NCBI RefSeq assembly: GCF_017315705.1
Contig: NZ_JAFLRF010000044.1
Location: 1 to 44,702, forward strand
From: Trinickia mobilis
Lineage (GTDB): Bacteria > Pseudomonadota > Gammaproteobacteria > Burkholderiales > Burkholderiaceae
Direction: 5' to 3'
DNA length: 44,702 bases
In this document: piece after piece, positions 7,799-14,938 of the stretch
How the letters are laid out: each line of letters begins with the position of its first letter
Position numbering within the stretch: the stretch's first letter is position 1
Program-made: the position numbers and the translations under genes
The notes under the pieces: model-generated
What the model saw: the letters and a program-made list of their open reading frames with translations, nothing else
Databases searched by the model: none
What the model was told of the DNA's origin: nothing

Positions 7799-8357
7799 CA
7801 GGCTGTTGAAATATCCCTTCGCCAACACGTGCTATTCCATTTTGTGCCACATGCGGCGTCACGCCATGTGCGCGGCACGTTGCCACGAAATGTAGCAAAG
7901 CATCGCACCCGTGCCACAACTCTTGCGAAACCGCCGGGCCTGACAGTCCGCGCCGGATTCATGTGTCTCGTTGCTGCGCTTCTCGCCATGCCAGTTCTCA
8001 TGAGAGGCAGCACTTCTGTCAGCATGCGTTCGCTGCGAATCGAATACAGCACCTGCAGCAGCAGCGCCCGAATCAGCTTCTCCGGCGCGATGCTCGGGCG
8101 ACCGCTCTTGGCCTCGCTCTCGTACCTACGCGAGAAGAGTGCATCCATGCGAGTGAGCGTGTCGTTCAGCCACAGCCGAATCGGTCGCAACGGGTGATCG
8201 GCTGGAACGAAGTCATCCAGCCGAGACGTCGTGAACATCGACTCGATATAACCGTCCGCTCCGCGCATCGCTTTGGTCTCAGTGTTGTTCGATTCTTTGT
8301 CTCGACGTTTGCCCCTCCCGCCCGGATGACCGGCGCGGAAGGTATTTCAACAGCCTG
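7799..8357 (-). mobile_element. IS5-type non-autonomous element with intact ends
   Basis: Perfect 15-bp terminal inverted repeats bound the element: CAGGCTGTTGAAATA at 7799-7813 and its complement at 8343-8357. They are flanked by a 4-bp target duplication, CCAA, at 7795-7798 and 8358-8361. Four-base duplications fit the IS5 family. At 559 bp it is about half the usual length and carries only a deleted transposase gene, so it would need a helper in trans. It interrupts the 3' end of the SIS-domain gene. Confidence 0.85.
7805..8268 (-). pseudogene. Deleted IS5-family transposase
   Basis: The N-terminal IS5 transposase domain is intact from MRGADGYIESMF through VPADHPLRPIRLWLN to LLQVLYSIRSERML. 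Similarity then breaks. A later fragment in another frame (7839-7890) reads FVATCRAHGVTPHVAQN, the internal DDE-domain segment. The region between and the C-terminal catalytic part are missing. The gene is therefore reduced by at least two deletions and a frameshift and is not functional. Confidence 0.8.
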
Positions 8358-8964
8358 CCAATAGTCGACCACCGTTACCTTCCCGTGCTTTCGCGCCCAG
8401 ATATCCAGCGTGATGCCGCAATCCATAGTCCTGCAACGAGAAGCCCCTTCTCTCCATCAGGATTAGCGCGATTGCATCTCCGATCGCAGACATCACTGCC
8501 ACACTGGCCGTCGGCGTAACTTCCAGTGGGCAAGGCTCCTTTACGATCCCCATATCGATCACCTTGTCACTTAGCCGACGCAATTCTGATTCGGGATGGG
8601 ATGTGATGGCGATAATGGGCCCGCAGTCAAGATGACGAGCAAGCTGTATCGCATCCAGAACCTCCCTTGTTTTCCCGCTTGTCGAAAAGGCCACGATGCA
8701 ATCTTTCGGCGATATCACCCCGAGGTCGCCGTGCACAGCCTCGCCTGGATGAAGGTAGGTTGCCGGGGACCCCGTAGAGCAAAGTGTAGCGCCGAACTTT
8801 CTAGCCACTAACCCGGCCTTGCCCATGCCCGTTGTAACGATCTTTCCGCAACAATTAAATAGCGTTTCGATCGCTTCATCGAAGGATGGATCCAAAGTTA
8901 CTGCTGCAATTGCTGCAGCTTCCGCCGCCAATATTGCATGGGCCCTAGTTGTCCACTGCGACAT
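8347..8964 (-). CDS. SIS-domain sugar-phosphate isomerase-like protein, tail truncated by IS
   Basis: A 205-codon gene of the KdsD/GutQ-like SIS family, without the CBS domains of KdsD. Seen motifs are GKIVTTGMGKAGLVARKFGA, GDLGVISPKDCIVAFSTSG and IAITSHPESEL, the sugar-phosphate-binding SIS elements, and PTASVAVMSAIGDAIALIL. A good ribosome-binding site (AAGGAAG) precedes ATG 8964. The last three codons and the stop come from the IS5-type element; removing the IS and one CCAA copy restores an original C-terminus of about 219 residues ending AENSLT. The core domain is untouched, so activity may persist. Confidence 0.8.
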   Translation of the reverse strand: MSQWTTRAHAILAAEAAAIAAVTLDPSFDEAIETLFNCCGKIVTTGMGKAGLVARKFGATLCSTGSPATYLHPGEAVHGDLGVISPKDCIVAFSTSGKTREVLDAIQLARHLDCGPIIAITSHPESELRRLSDKVIDMGIVKEPCPLEVTPTASVAVMSAIGDAIALILMERRGFSLQDYGLRHHAGYLGAKAREGNGGRLLAGC

Positions 8965-9093
8965 TGTTCTTCCTTAGCTTCAGCGTGAGTCGTTTGCGCA
9001 GGTTGCGCGACTGCCGGCAGGCAGGCGTCTGGGATCGGCTGCACGAGGTACTTCTGGCGACGCTTCGAACCACCAATCGCATCGACTGGTCGC

Positions 9094-9360
9094 TGCGTGT
9101 TTCGTCATTCCTTGTACCGTCGACTCCGGCTCTCCACTTGATAAACCGACACCTGCATTGCCAAAGAGCAAAACCTGGCGCTTCTCGGCGATGGTATTAG
9201 TCAGACGCGGGTCCCATTCGCCCAAGTTGCCCCGGAAGCGATGACAGAAGAAAAGGGGCGGCTCAGCGGAATCCTTTCCGACCACTCGGTATGCGTGCCT
9301 GACTCCGCCACCTTCAACAGATCGCGTCTTTGCTGCCTGGAAGGCATTGCTTGTCACCAT
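9094..9360 (-). pseudogene. Alpha/beta hydrolase, N-terminal fragment
   Basis: The frame starts MVTSNAFQAAKTRSVEGG and matches the N-terminal strands of alpha/beta hydrolases: VRHAYRVVGKDSAEPPLFF, the oxyanion-side FRGNLGEWDP segment, then LLFGNAGVGLSSG and STVQGMTKHA. Similarity stops after about 89 codons, before the nucleophile elbow, and the following residues to 8980 are unrelated. The catalytic triad is missing, so this is a truncated pseudogene directly upstream of the SIS gene. Confidence 0.75.
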
Positions 9361-9755
9361 GCTGAATGCCTCTCCTTCAAAAAACGAATCGCTAGTGCCC
9401 AGCATGTTCAGGGCCCTTCATGCTTTCTACACAGTAGTAACTATCATTACAAAAGCATAATTTCGAGACCAGTGTTGATTACCCTCGCTCAATGCACGGG
9501 CGCTTGTCCATCTGCGAGCGGCGTGTTGGCGAGCGCTGCCACGGACTGCGACACCCCCGGAAGGGAATGACCCATCATTAACAACACCTGAAACACGGAT
9601 CTGTAAGGCCTGTTGGAAACGTGTCGCTGTTGCTTCTTTTTGGATAGTAGATATCATGGTGATAGTGTCAAACGGTGGGGCGCGAGAAGCCATTGTGCAG
9701 GCCCCGAATCCGCGATCCTGGATGGTCCGATCGAACTGACCAAAGAGGAAGAGAA
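9361..9755. other. No recognised gene
   Basis: About 395 bp between the hydrolase fragment and the LysR fragment. Frames here have no domain signature and poor initiation sites. An A/T-rich patch lies near 9430-9470. It is probably decayed intergenic DNA. Confidence 0.4.
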
Positions 9756-10045
9756 ATGAAAGGACTCACGCCAGATTTCCGGCTTGTCTCCCCCAAGCCT
9801 GCCATCGAGTCTGTCTCTGTGACGGCAAATCTTGCCCTGCAGCGCTCATCCGACCTACTGGCATCTATGCCTGCTCCGATTGCAGCCCAGTTCGCCGAGC
9901 TAAATGCGCTGGAAATTGTGAGAACAGAATTGGACCTTGAAATGCCACCAGTCGGATTGGTGCTGCGACAAAGGGAGCAGATGTCATTGCCACGCAATAC
10001 TTTGTCCGCACCGTGAGAGAGGCCGCGGGCAAATTATCAGCTTGA
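9756..10045 (+). pseudogene. LysR-type regulator, C-terminal fragment with frameshift
   Basis: The frame reads through FAELNALEIVRTELDLEMPP and VGLVLRQREQMS, the end of a LysR effector-binding domain. It then shifts frame at about 9983-9985 into ATQYFVRTVREAAGKLSA and a TGA, the expected LysR C-terminal helix. The helix-turn-helix and first effector subdomain are absent. Truncation plus a one-base frameshift make this a pseudogene. Confidence 0.75.
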
Positions 10046-10649
10046 CATAGCGAGTTAAATAGCCTTCCGGCTAACGACATCTTGGGGTGAAGCGCGAAAG
10101 GCTGGCAAACGAACCACGCCAGAAGAAATTCGCGTAGGTGTGCTGATTTTCTTTGGCGCTATACGAGATCTTTTGCAGGATAACGTTTTCATCGTGAAAG
10201 CCGCCGTGCCGACGACGCCGGGCTGAACGTAAGCCGTCGATCGCGGTCGATTACTTCAGGCCAGCTTCGGCTAGCTACGATCATTGGGCCGCGAGAGGCA
10301 TTGGTCACTCGAATGTCTCTTCCACTTCGACAAGAGGTTCATCGCGTGCAGACTGAAACCCGAAAAGAAGTCAGGGAGGCTTCAAAAGCTGAGGTATTGA
10401 GGCGTAAGGGCTGCGCCTGCGTCGAATAGCGTTACATCCGCTGAAAAAAATCGGGGCTTGCTTGCGGACAACGGATCGAAGCGTGCTGTCGCATTGTGCG
10501 CACGGCCGACAGCGCGATCTGTTCGTAAAAGGTCCCGCTTCCTGTAACCAAATTGCGCGCTGGAACGATCTAGTGAATGACAGGCGCTCATCACCGAGCT
10601 GGCGCGACTTGCTTGGTCCGGGTCGCTCCTCTCCATACTGGATTCATTC
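10046..10649. other. No recognised gene
   Basis: About 600 bp between the LysR fragment and doxX. A 30-codon rightward reading near 10139-10225 (LIFFGAIRDLLQDNVFIV) looks protein-like but has no start signal and no family match I know. The region probably contains the doxX promoter, but no clear -35/-10 pair was found. Confidence 0.4.
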
Positions 10650-11180
10650 ATGAAGCAACTTCGTTCACTCCTCCGTCTCGTTGATCCATCGTGCCTCGCT
10701 TCGAAGCTTCAGCACCTTTCCCCATTGCCGATTCGCTTGATGATCGGGTACGGGTTCATGGCTCACGGGTACGCAAAGATAGTGAAGCATCCAGAACATT
10801 TCGCCGCGATCCTTCATGCGCTCGGCGTACCGGCGCCGCATTTCATGGCCTGGGCGACCATCGTGATCGAGCTGCTTGGCGGGTTGGCGATTTTTGTCGG
10901 TGCCTTCGTGCCGATCATTACGGTGCCGATGCTTGTCGTGCTTGCCGTAGCTTCGCTGACGGTCCATCTGCAATTCGGGTTCACCTCGATCAAGCTGATG
11001 GACGTCGTGAACGGCATACCGCAGTTCGGACCACCGGGCTACGAAACCGACCTGCTGTATGCGACCGGATTGCTGACCCTGGTGTTCGGTGGTGCCGGGC
11101 CGCTCGCCGTCGATACGCAGCTGCGCCTGTGGTACGCGGGCATTCAAAGTCATCATCGCGTGCCCGAGGCCCACGTCTGA
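10650..11180 (+). CDS. DoxX family membrane protein
   Basis: A 176-residue inner-membrane protein with four hydrophobic segments. DoxX signatures include LPIRLMIGYGFMAHGYAKIV in the first segment, IVIELLGGLAIFVGAFVP in the second and the terminal GYETDLLYATGLLTLVFGG. Family members are linked to thiol/oxidative-stress and metal-response operons. It sits 46 bp before an ECF sigma gene in the same direction and is probably co-transcribed with it and the NrsF-type gene. Confidence 0.9.
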   Translation: MKQLRSLLRLVDPSCLASKLQHLSPLPIRLMIGYGFMAHGYAKIVKHPEHFAAILHALGVPAPHFMAWATIVIELLGGLAIFVGAFVPIITVPMLVVLAVASLTVHLQFGFTSIKLMDVVNGIPQFGPPGYETDLLYATGLLTLVFGGAGPLAVDTQLRLWYAGIQSHHRVPEAHV

Positions 11181-11226
11181 TTGTTCGAAACCTGTCGGCG
11201 TTGGCGCTCTTTCGGCGCTTTGCATC

Positions 11227-11835
11227 ATGACCGCTGGAAACCTGAACCACACCGTGGCCGAGCACGTGAACGCGTCGGCGCAATCGACTGCGGAGCGCCG
11301 GCTGAGCGCGCTTCTCCTGCAGTCGCTCGATGGTGACAGGGCGGCTTACCGCGATTTTCTCTTCGAGCTGACGCGGCATCTGCGCGCTCGGCTGAGGAAG
11401 AAACTGCGCAGGCGGGATGAAGATGTGGAAGACCTGGTGCAGGAGATCCTGATCGCCGTTCACAAGGGTCTCGATACGTTCACGCGAGAAGTGCCGCTTA
11501 CAGCCTGGATAAGTGCCATCGTGCGCTACAAGGTGGCGGACTATCATCGCGCGCGCTTTCGCTGGGACTCGCTGCATGAGCCACTGGATGACGACGGGGG
11601 ACTGTTCGTGGAATCCGGCAGTGACAGATCGGACGCGCAGCGTGACCTGCAGAAGTTGCTGGCGACACTGCCGCAAGCGCAACGGCTGCCGATCGTGCAC
11701 ATGCGGCTATGGGGCATGTCGGTTGCCGAAACGGCTTCGCTGACGGGGCTTTCCGAGTCCGCCGTGAAGGTCGGGGTACATCGGGGACTGAGGGCGCTTG
11801 CCGCCAGGATTCGGGGGAAAGACCATGAAGACTGA
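11227..11835 (+). CDS. ECF-family RNA polymerase sigma factor
   Basis: A 202-residue sigma-70 family factor. Region 2 contains DEDVEDLVQEILIAVHKGLD and the RNA-polymerase-contacting and -10 recognition residues through TAWISAIVRYKVADYHR. Region 4 at the C-terminus contains MSVAETASLTGLSESAVKVG followed by HRGLRAL, the -35-binding helix-turn-helix. The start at MTAGNLNH gives normal family length. It overlaps the next gene by 11 bp; that gene encodes an NrsF-type anti-sigma, making this a SigF-like membrane-controlled stress system. Confidence 0.92.
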   Translation: MTAGNLNHTVAEHVNASAQSTAERRLSALLLQSLDGDRAAYRDFLFELTRHLRARLRKKLRRRDEDVEDLVQEILIAVHKGLDTFTREVPLTAWISAIVRYKVADYHRARFRWDSLHEPLDDDGGLFVESGSDRSDAQRDLQKLLATLPQAQRLPIVHMRLWGMSVAETASLTGLSESAVKVGVHRGLRALAARIRGKDHED

Positions 11836-12466
11836 AGACCTCATCGCGACACTCGCGGACGCGCCGCGTCCGCCCAGCCGAGCGACGGTTAGCAAACGCC
11901 TGGGCTTAGCCCTTGTGGCAAGCATCGCAACGGCGTTGCTAATGCTGCCGACGATCCCGCGTAACGGTGTCAGGCTCGAGACGGCATTCCTCGCGCAACT
12001 TTTCTGGGTCAAGGTTCTGCTATCGCTGTCGATGATGGCCGCAGGGCTGTGGGTGACCGCACGCCTCGCGCGACCGGGTCTCCGCGTCGGGCGCGCCTGG
12101 CTCGCGCTAGGTTTTCCGGTTGCAGCGGTATGGTTCGCCGCGGTGGCGATCCTGTCTGGATCGCCCGGTACGGACCGCGTGGATCTCGTGCTGGGGCACA
12201 CCTGGCGCACGTGTTCGCTCTACATCGCTCAACTGTCGAGTCTGCCGCTGCTCATGCTGTTCTGGGCGATGCGAGGGCTGGCCGTCACACGACCCGTGAC
12301 GGCAGGTGTGACGATCGGGCTGCTGGCAGGAGCGATCGGCACATTGGCCTACTGTTTGCGCTGTCCGGAGACCGAGGTGCCCTGCTGGGCTACCTGGTAC
12401 TCGCTGGGGATGGCCGTTCCCGCACTGATCGGGGGGGTGGCCGGTCGATGGATACTCCGCTGGTAG
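11825..12466 (+). CDS. nrsF: NrsF-type (DUF1109) membrane anti-sigma factor
   Basis: A 213-residue protein with about six transmembrane segments after a short cytoplasmic N-terminus (MKTEDLIATLADAPRP is typical). It ends in cysteines (LAYCLRCPETEVPCWATWY) that in Caulobacter NrsF-like proteins sit in the periplasm and act in signal sensing; here C-x2-C and a third Cys are visible. The start overlaps the sigma stop, so the pair is translationally coupled. It is expected to hold the sigma factor at the membrane until released by stress. Confidence 0.88.
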   Translation: MKTEDLIATLADAPRPPSRATVSKRLGLALVASIATALLMLPTIPRNGVRLETAFLAQLFWVKVLLSLSMMAAGLWVTARLARPGLRVGRAWLALGFPVAAVWFAAVAILSGSPGTDRVDLVLGHTWRTCSLYIAQLSSLPLLMLFWAMRGLAVTRPVTAGVTIGLLAGAIGTLAYCLRCPETEVPCWATWYSLGMAVPALIGGVAGRWILRW

Positions 12467-12780
12467 ATGCGGTTCCGGTTTGCCGTGACAGTGGTTGGAC
12501 CAGACGCTTCCTTGGTTTTCGCTCAATCCATTTGAGGTGAGACGGCTATAACCAGCAGATTCTTTCCTCCGCCGTAACCAAAAACGTCTGAGGACCGATA
12601 TATCCAATAGCAAGCCTGCGAATGTGCTTGCCACTTGGGCGATGGTTCAAATGGCCTTTGGATAGGTATGCAAATTAAGCGGCTTACTCCTATGAAACAG
12701 ACGAAAGTGTCTGACGAGAAGTACTTATGTCATGACGGGCCAGTCAGGAAGATGCCAACCCAACCTGAAAAGGAATCGAG
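12467..12780. other. Intergenic region before the DUF4148 gene
   Basis: About 314 bp without a gene. It probably carries the promoter of the DUF4148 gene and the end of the sigma operon; an AAAAGGA ribosome-binding site lies at its right edge. No hairpin with a T-run was seen. Confidence 0.4.
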
Positions 12781-13122
12781 ATGAAAGCGCGAAACATTCT
12801 GGGCATGATCCTAGTGGCTGGTATTTGCGGAGCAGCTCTAACTGACGCAAATGCTCAGGAAAAAACCCGTGCGGAAGTGCGGCAGGAACTCATTGATGCG
12901 GAAAATCATGGCTCGAATCTGGTCACCGACGCATCGTACCCGGACGTCAGCCCGGCCTACCAGCAACGTCTGGCCCAAATGAACTCGGCGCAAGCCGGCG
13001 GTACCGGGGGAGGATCGAGTGGAACAAGTGCGAGCGGCACGAAGGACGCTCCTGCGAGTTCCGGTTCTCCGGACGGCTGTGCTGGTCCGGTCAGCTTCTG
13101 CAACATCTATTTTGGTAGTTGA
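12781..13122 (+). CDS. DUF4148 small exported protein
   Basis: A 113-residue protein with a clear signal peptide (MKARNILGMILVAGICGAAL, cleavage near ANA-QE). The mature start KTRAEVRQELIDAENHG is the DUF4148 signature, common in Burkholderia relatives and of unknown function. A Gly/Ser/Thr-rich linker follows. The tail CAGPVSFCNIYFGS has two cysteines that may form a disulfide, and it resembles the tail of the small exported protein at 30030-30287. A good ribosome-binding site (AAAAGGAATCGAG) supports the start. Confidence 0.88.
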   Translation: MKARNILGMILVAGICGAALTDANAQEKTRAEVRQELIDAENHGSNLVTDASYPDVSPAYQQRLAQMNSAQAGGTGGGSSGTSASGTKDAPASSGSPDGCAGPVSFCNIYFGS

Positions 13123-13235
13123 GCGGGAGCGAGGGCAATGAATTGCTCCACACTGCCCTCGATGGACCGATTGGAAGAAAATGCTGACGCGCATGCGGGC
13201 TGTTGCGCGAAGAGTCCGGAGGGGGCGAGGAATTT

Positions 13236-14159
13236 GTGAACCAATTAACTGCCATGCGGGTTTTCACAGAGGTTTGGAGGCTGCAGAGCTTTACGCTCGC
13301 AGCAACCCACCTTGGAATGTCTGCGGCCGCCGTTACGCGCCATGTCGGTATGCTTGAAGCGCATCTGAACGTCAGATTGATCAACCGCACGACGAGACGT
13401 CTGTCGCTATCGGATGCGGGAAGCGACTACCTGGACGCATGCCGGACCATCTTGCGGCACATCGACGAAGTGGAGTCGGCCATCGCCGATTCGACATTAT
13501 CCGCGCGCGGGACGCTACGGATCGGTACTTCGCGGGTGTTTGCCTCGGCGTACCTTTGCGATCTTCTGTCCGCATATAGCCGGACCCAGACTGCAGTCAA
13601 TTTCGAAGTTCAGAGCTTCGATGGGGAGTTCGATCCTGCGGAACGAGGCCTCGATATTGGTTTTGTGGACATTCCACCCACGCGCTCGTCGTTGATATGC
13701 CGCGAGCTATTCTCGTTTTCGGATGTACTTGTTGCATCCCCGGCATATCTGTCCGGTCACGGCAAGCCTGAAACCCCAGGTGAACTCGAAAATCATAAGC
13801 TGCTGAAAATGTCGGGACATTTGCAGCATGCCTGGGAGTTTAGAGACCGGGCGGGATGCTACCGCGTTGAGCACGGCCGCGGCGCGCTGAAGACATCAAG
13901 CCCTGAGATGGCACGTGTTGCGGCGTTGAGGAATATGGGCATTGCCTTGCTGCCAAATCCCTTGGTGCGCGGTGACATCATGCAAGGTAGCTTGATACAT
14001 TTGCTGGAAGCCTTTGACGTTGATCGGTCGCCTCAGTGTTTCTCGCTCGTCTATCAAGAGCGGAGCAAACTCACGGCGAAGGTTCGGACCTTCGTCGACT
14101 TTACCACTGCATATTTCCGCGACGAAGCGGACTTCCCCCCGCTCAAGGCGGTTGCCTGA
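13236..14159 (+). CDS. LysR family transcriptional regulator
   Basis: A 307-residue regulator. The helix-turn-helix spans about residues 5-62 (FTLAATHLGMSAAAVTRHVG, then LNVRLINRTTRRLSLSD). The effector domain follows (ARGTLRIGTSRVFASAYL onward). GTG 13236 was chosen because a GGAGGGGGCGAGG site lies just upstream and the domain starts at NQLTAMRVF; the TTG further upstream adds a non-family extension. The gene converges with the HxlR gene. Its targets are unclear; it may act on the neighbouring RND operon or elsewhere. Confidence 0.9.
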   Translation: MNQLTAMRVFTEVWRLQSFTLAATHLGMSAAAVTRHVGMLEAHLNVRLINRTTRRLSLSDAGSDYLDACRTILRHIDEVESAIADSTLSARGTLRIGTSRVFASAYLCDLLSAYSRTQTAVNFEVQSFDGEFDPAERGLDIGFVDIPPTRSSLICRELFSFSDVLVASPAYLSGHGKPETPGELENHKLLKMSGHLQHAWEFRDRAGCYRVEHGRGALKTSSPEMARVAALRNMGIALLPNPLVRGDIMQGSLIHLLEAFDVDRSPQCFSLVYQERSKLTAKVRTFVDFTTAYFRDEADFPPLKAVA

Positions 14160-14195
14160 GTCATTCAGGAGACGCAGCCCCGCCCCGACGATGTG

Positions 14196-14687
14196 TCATC
14201 GGGCAGGCCGACTTACCCGCCGGGAGGATTTTGCGGGGTGAGGAGCGCGCCCTTTCTGGATCGCGATGTCGGCGGACGTAAGCGCTCGCCCATCCCGAGC
14301 CATGAGTTCCAGGCGCCGGATCGGCTCTTCTTTCTCCTTGTCGACCGCCATCATCATCGGCTCGCCGGGAGCGAACAGATATTGCTCGCCCCACTGCCGG
14401 AGCGCCACGAGCACGGTCTGCAGACGCTGCCCGGCCTCCGTCAAATGGTATTCGCTATGCGCGCTGCCGTCCTCGGCCGGCCGCGTCTCCATGATGCCGG
14501 CGGCGACCATCTCGCGCAGGCGAGTGCTGAGGATGTTCTTCGCCATGCCGAGATTCTTTTGAAACTCGCCAAAACGCCGAACACCCTTCAACGCGTCGCG
14601 GACAATCAGCAGCGTCCACCAATCGCCGACGATGTCCAAGGATCGCGCGACCGGGCATTCGGCGGTCTTCAAGCACGTACGTCGCAT
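14196..14687 (-). CDS. HxlR family transcriptional regulator
   Basis: A 163-residue winged-helix regulator with the signature CPVARSLDIVGDWWTLLIVR, then FGEFQKNLGMAKNILSTRLRE and the wing MVAAGIMETRPAEDGSAHSEY. An early cysteine pair region (C5 and C11) matches the redox/aldehyde-sensing part of the family. It diverges from the RND efflux operon across 251 bp that contain two identical 12-bp direct repeats, so it is the likely local regulator of that pump. Confidence 0.92.
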   Translation of the reverse strand: MRRTCLKTAECPVARSLDIVGDWWTLLIVRDALKGVRRFGEFQKNLGMAKNILSTRLREMVAAGIMETRPAEDGSAHSEYHLTEAGQRLQTVLVALRQWGEQYLFAPGEPMMMAVDKEKEEPIRRLELMARDGRALTSADIAIQKGRAPHPAKSSRRVSRPAR

Positions 14688-14805
14688 GGTTTCCTCTTTT
14701 TCTGGCGTTTCGTTGCGCCTTTACAGGCAGCTTGTCGAAACTCGGCTCGTGAACATCGGGCCGGCGACGCGACCCGTCTTGCGGGCCAGTATAGCGCGTC
14801 TGGTT

Positions 14806-14857
14806 GCATGATTAAACCGGCGTGTGTTAAATTCGCGGATCGGTAGCATGATTAAAC
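14806..14857. promoter_or_regulatory. Tandem GCATGATTAAAC operators between hxlR and the RND operon
   Basis: GCATGATTAAAC occurs at 14806-14817 and 14846-14857, exactly 40 bp apart, about four helical turns. Both copies are preceded by GGT and a base (GGTT or GGTA). The first is part of an imperfect palindrome GGTT-N9-AACC. Their place in the divergent region suggests HxlR binding sites overlapping the efflux promoter. Confidence 0.65.
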
Positions 14858-14938
14858 GGTCTTTTGGTCGATCGGCAGGTCGTCCGCCGATAACGGAACC
14901 CGCAAACAAGTGCATATGCACCCAGATGGAGTGCGATA

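Noticed and set aside
9427-9693. An 88-codon minus-strand frame
   Set aside because: No ribosome-binding site, no hydrophobic pattern or family resemblance, and located in a decayed region.
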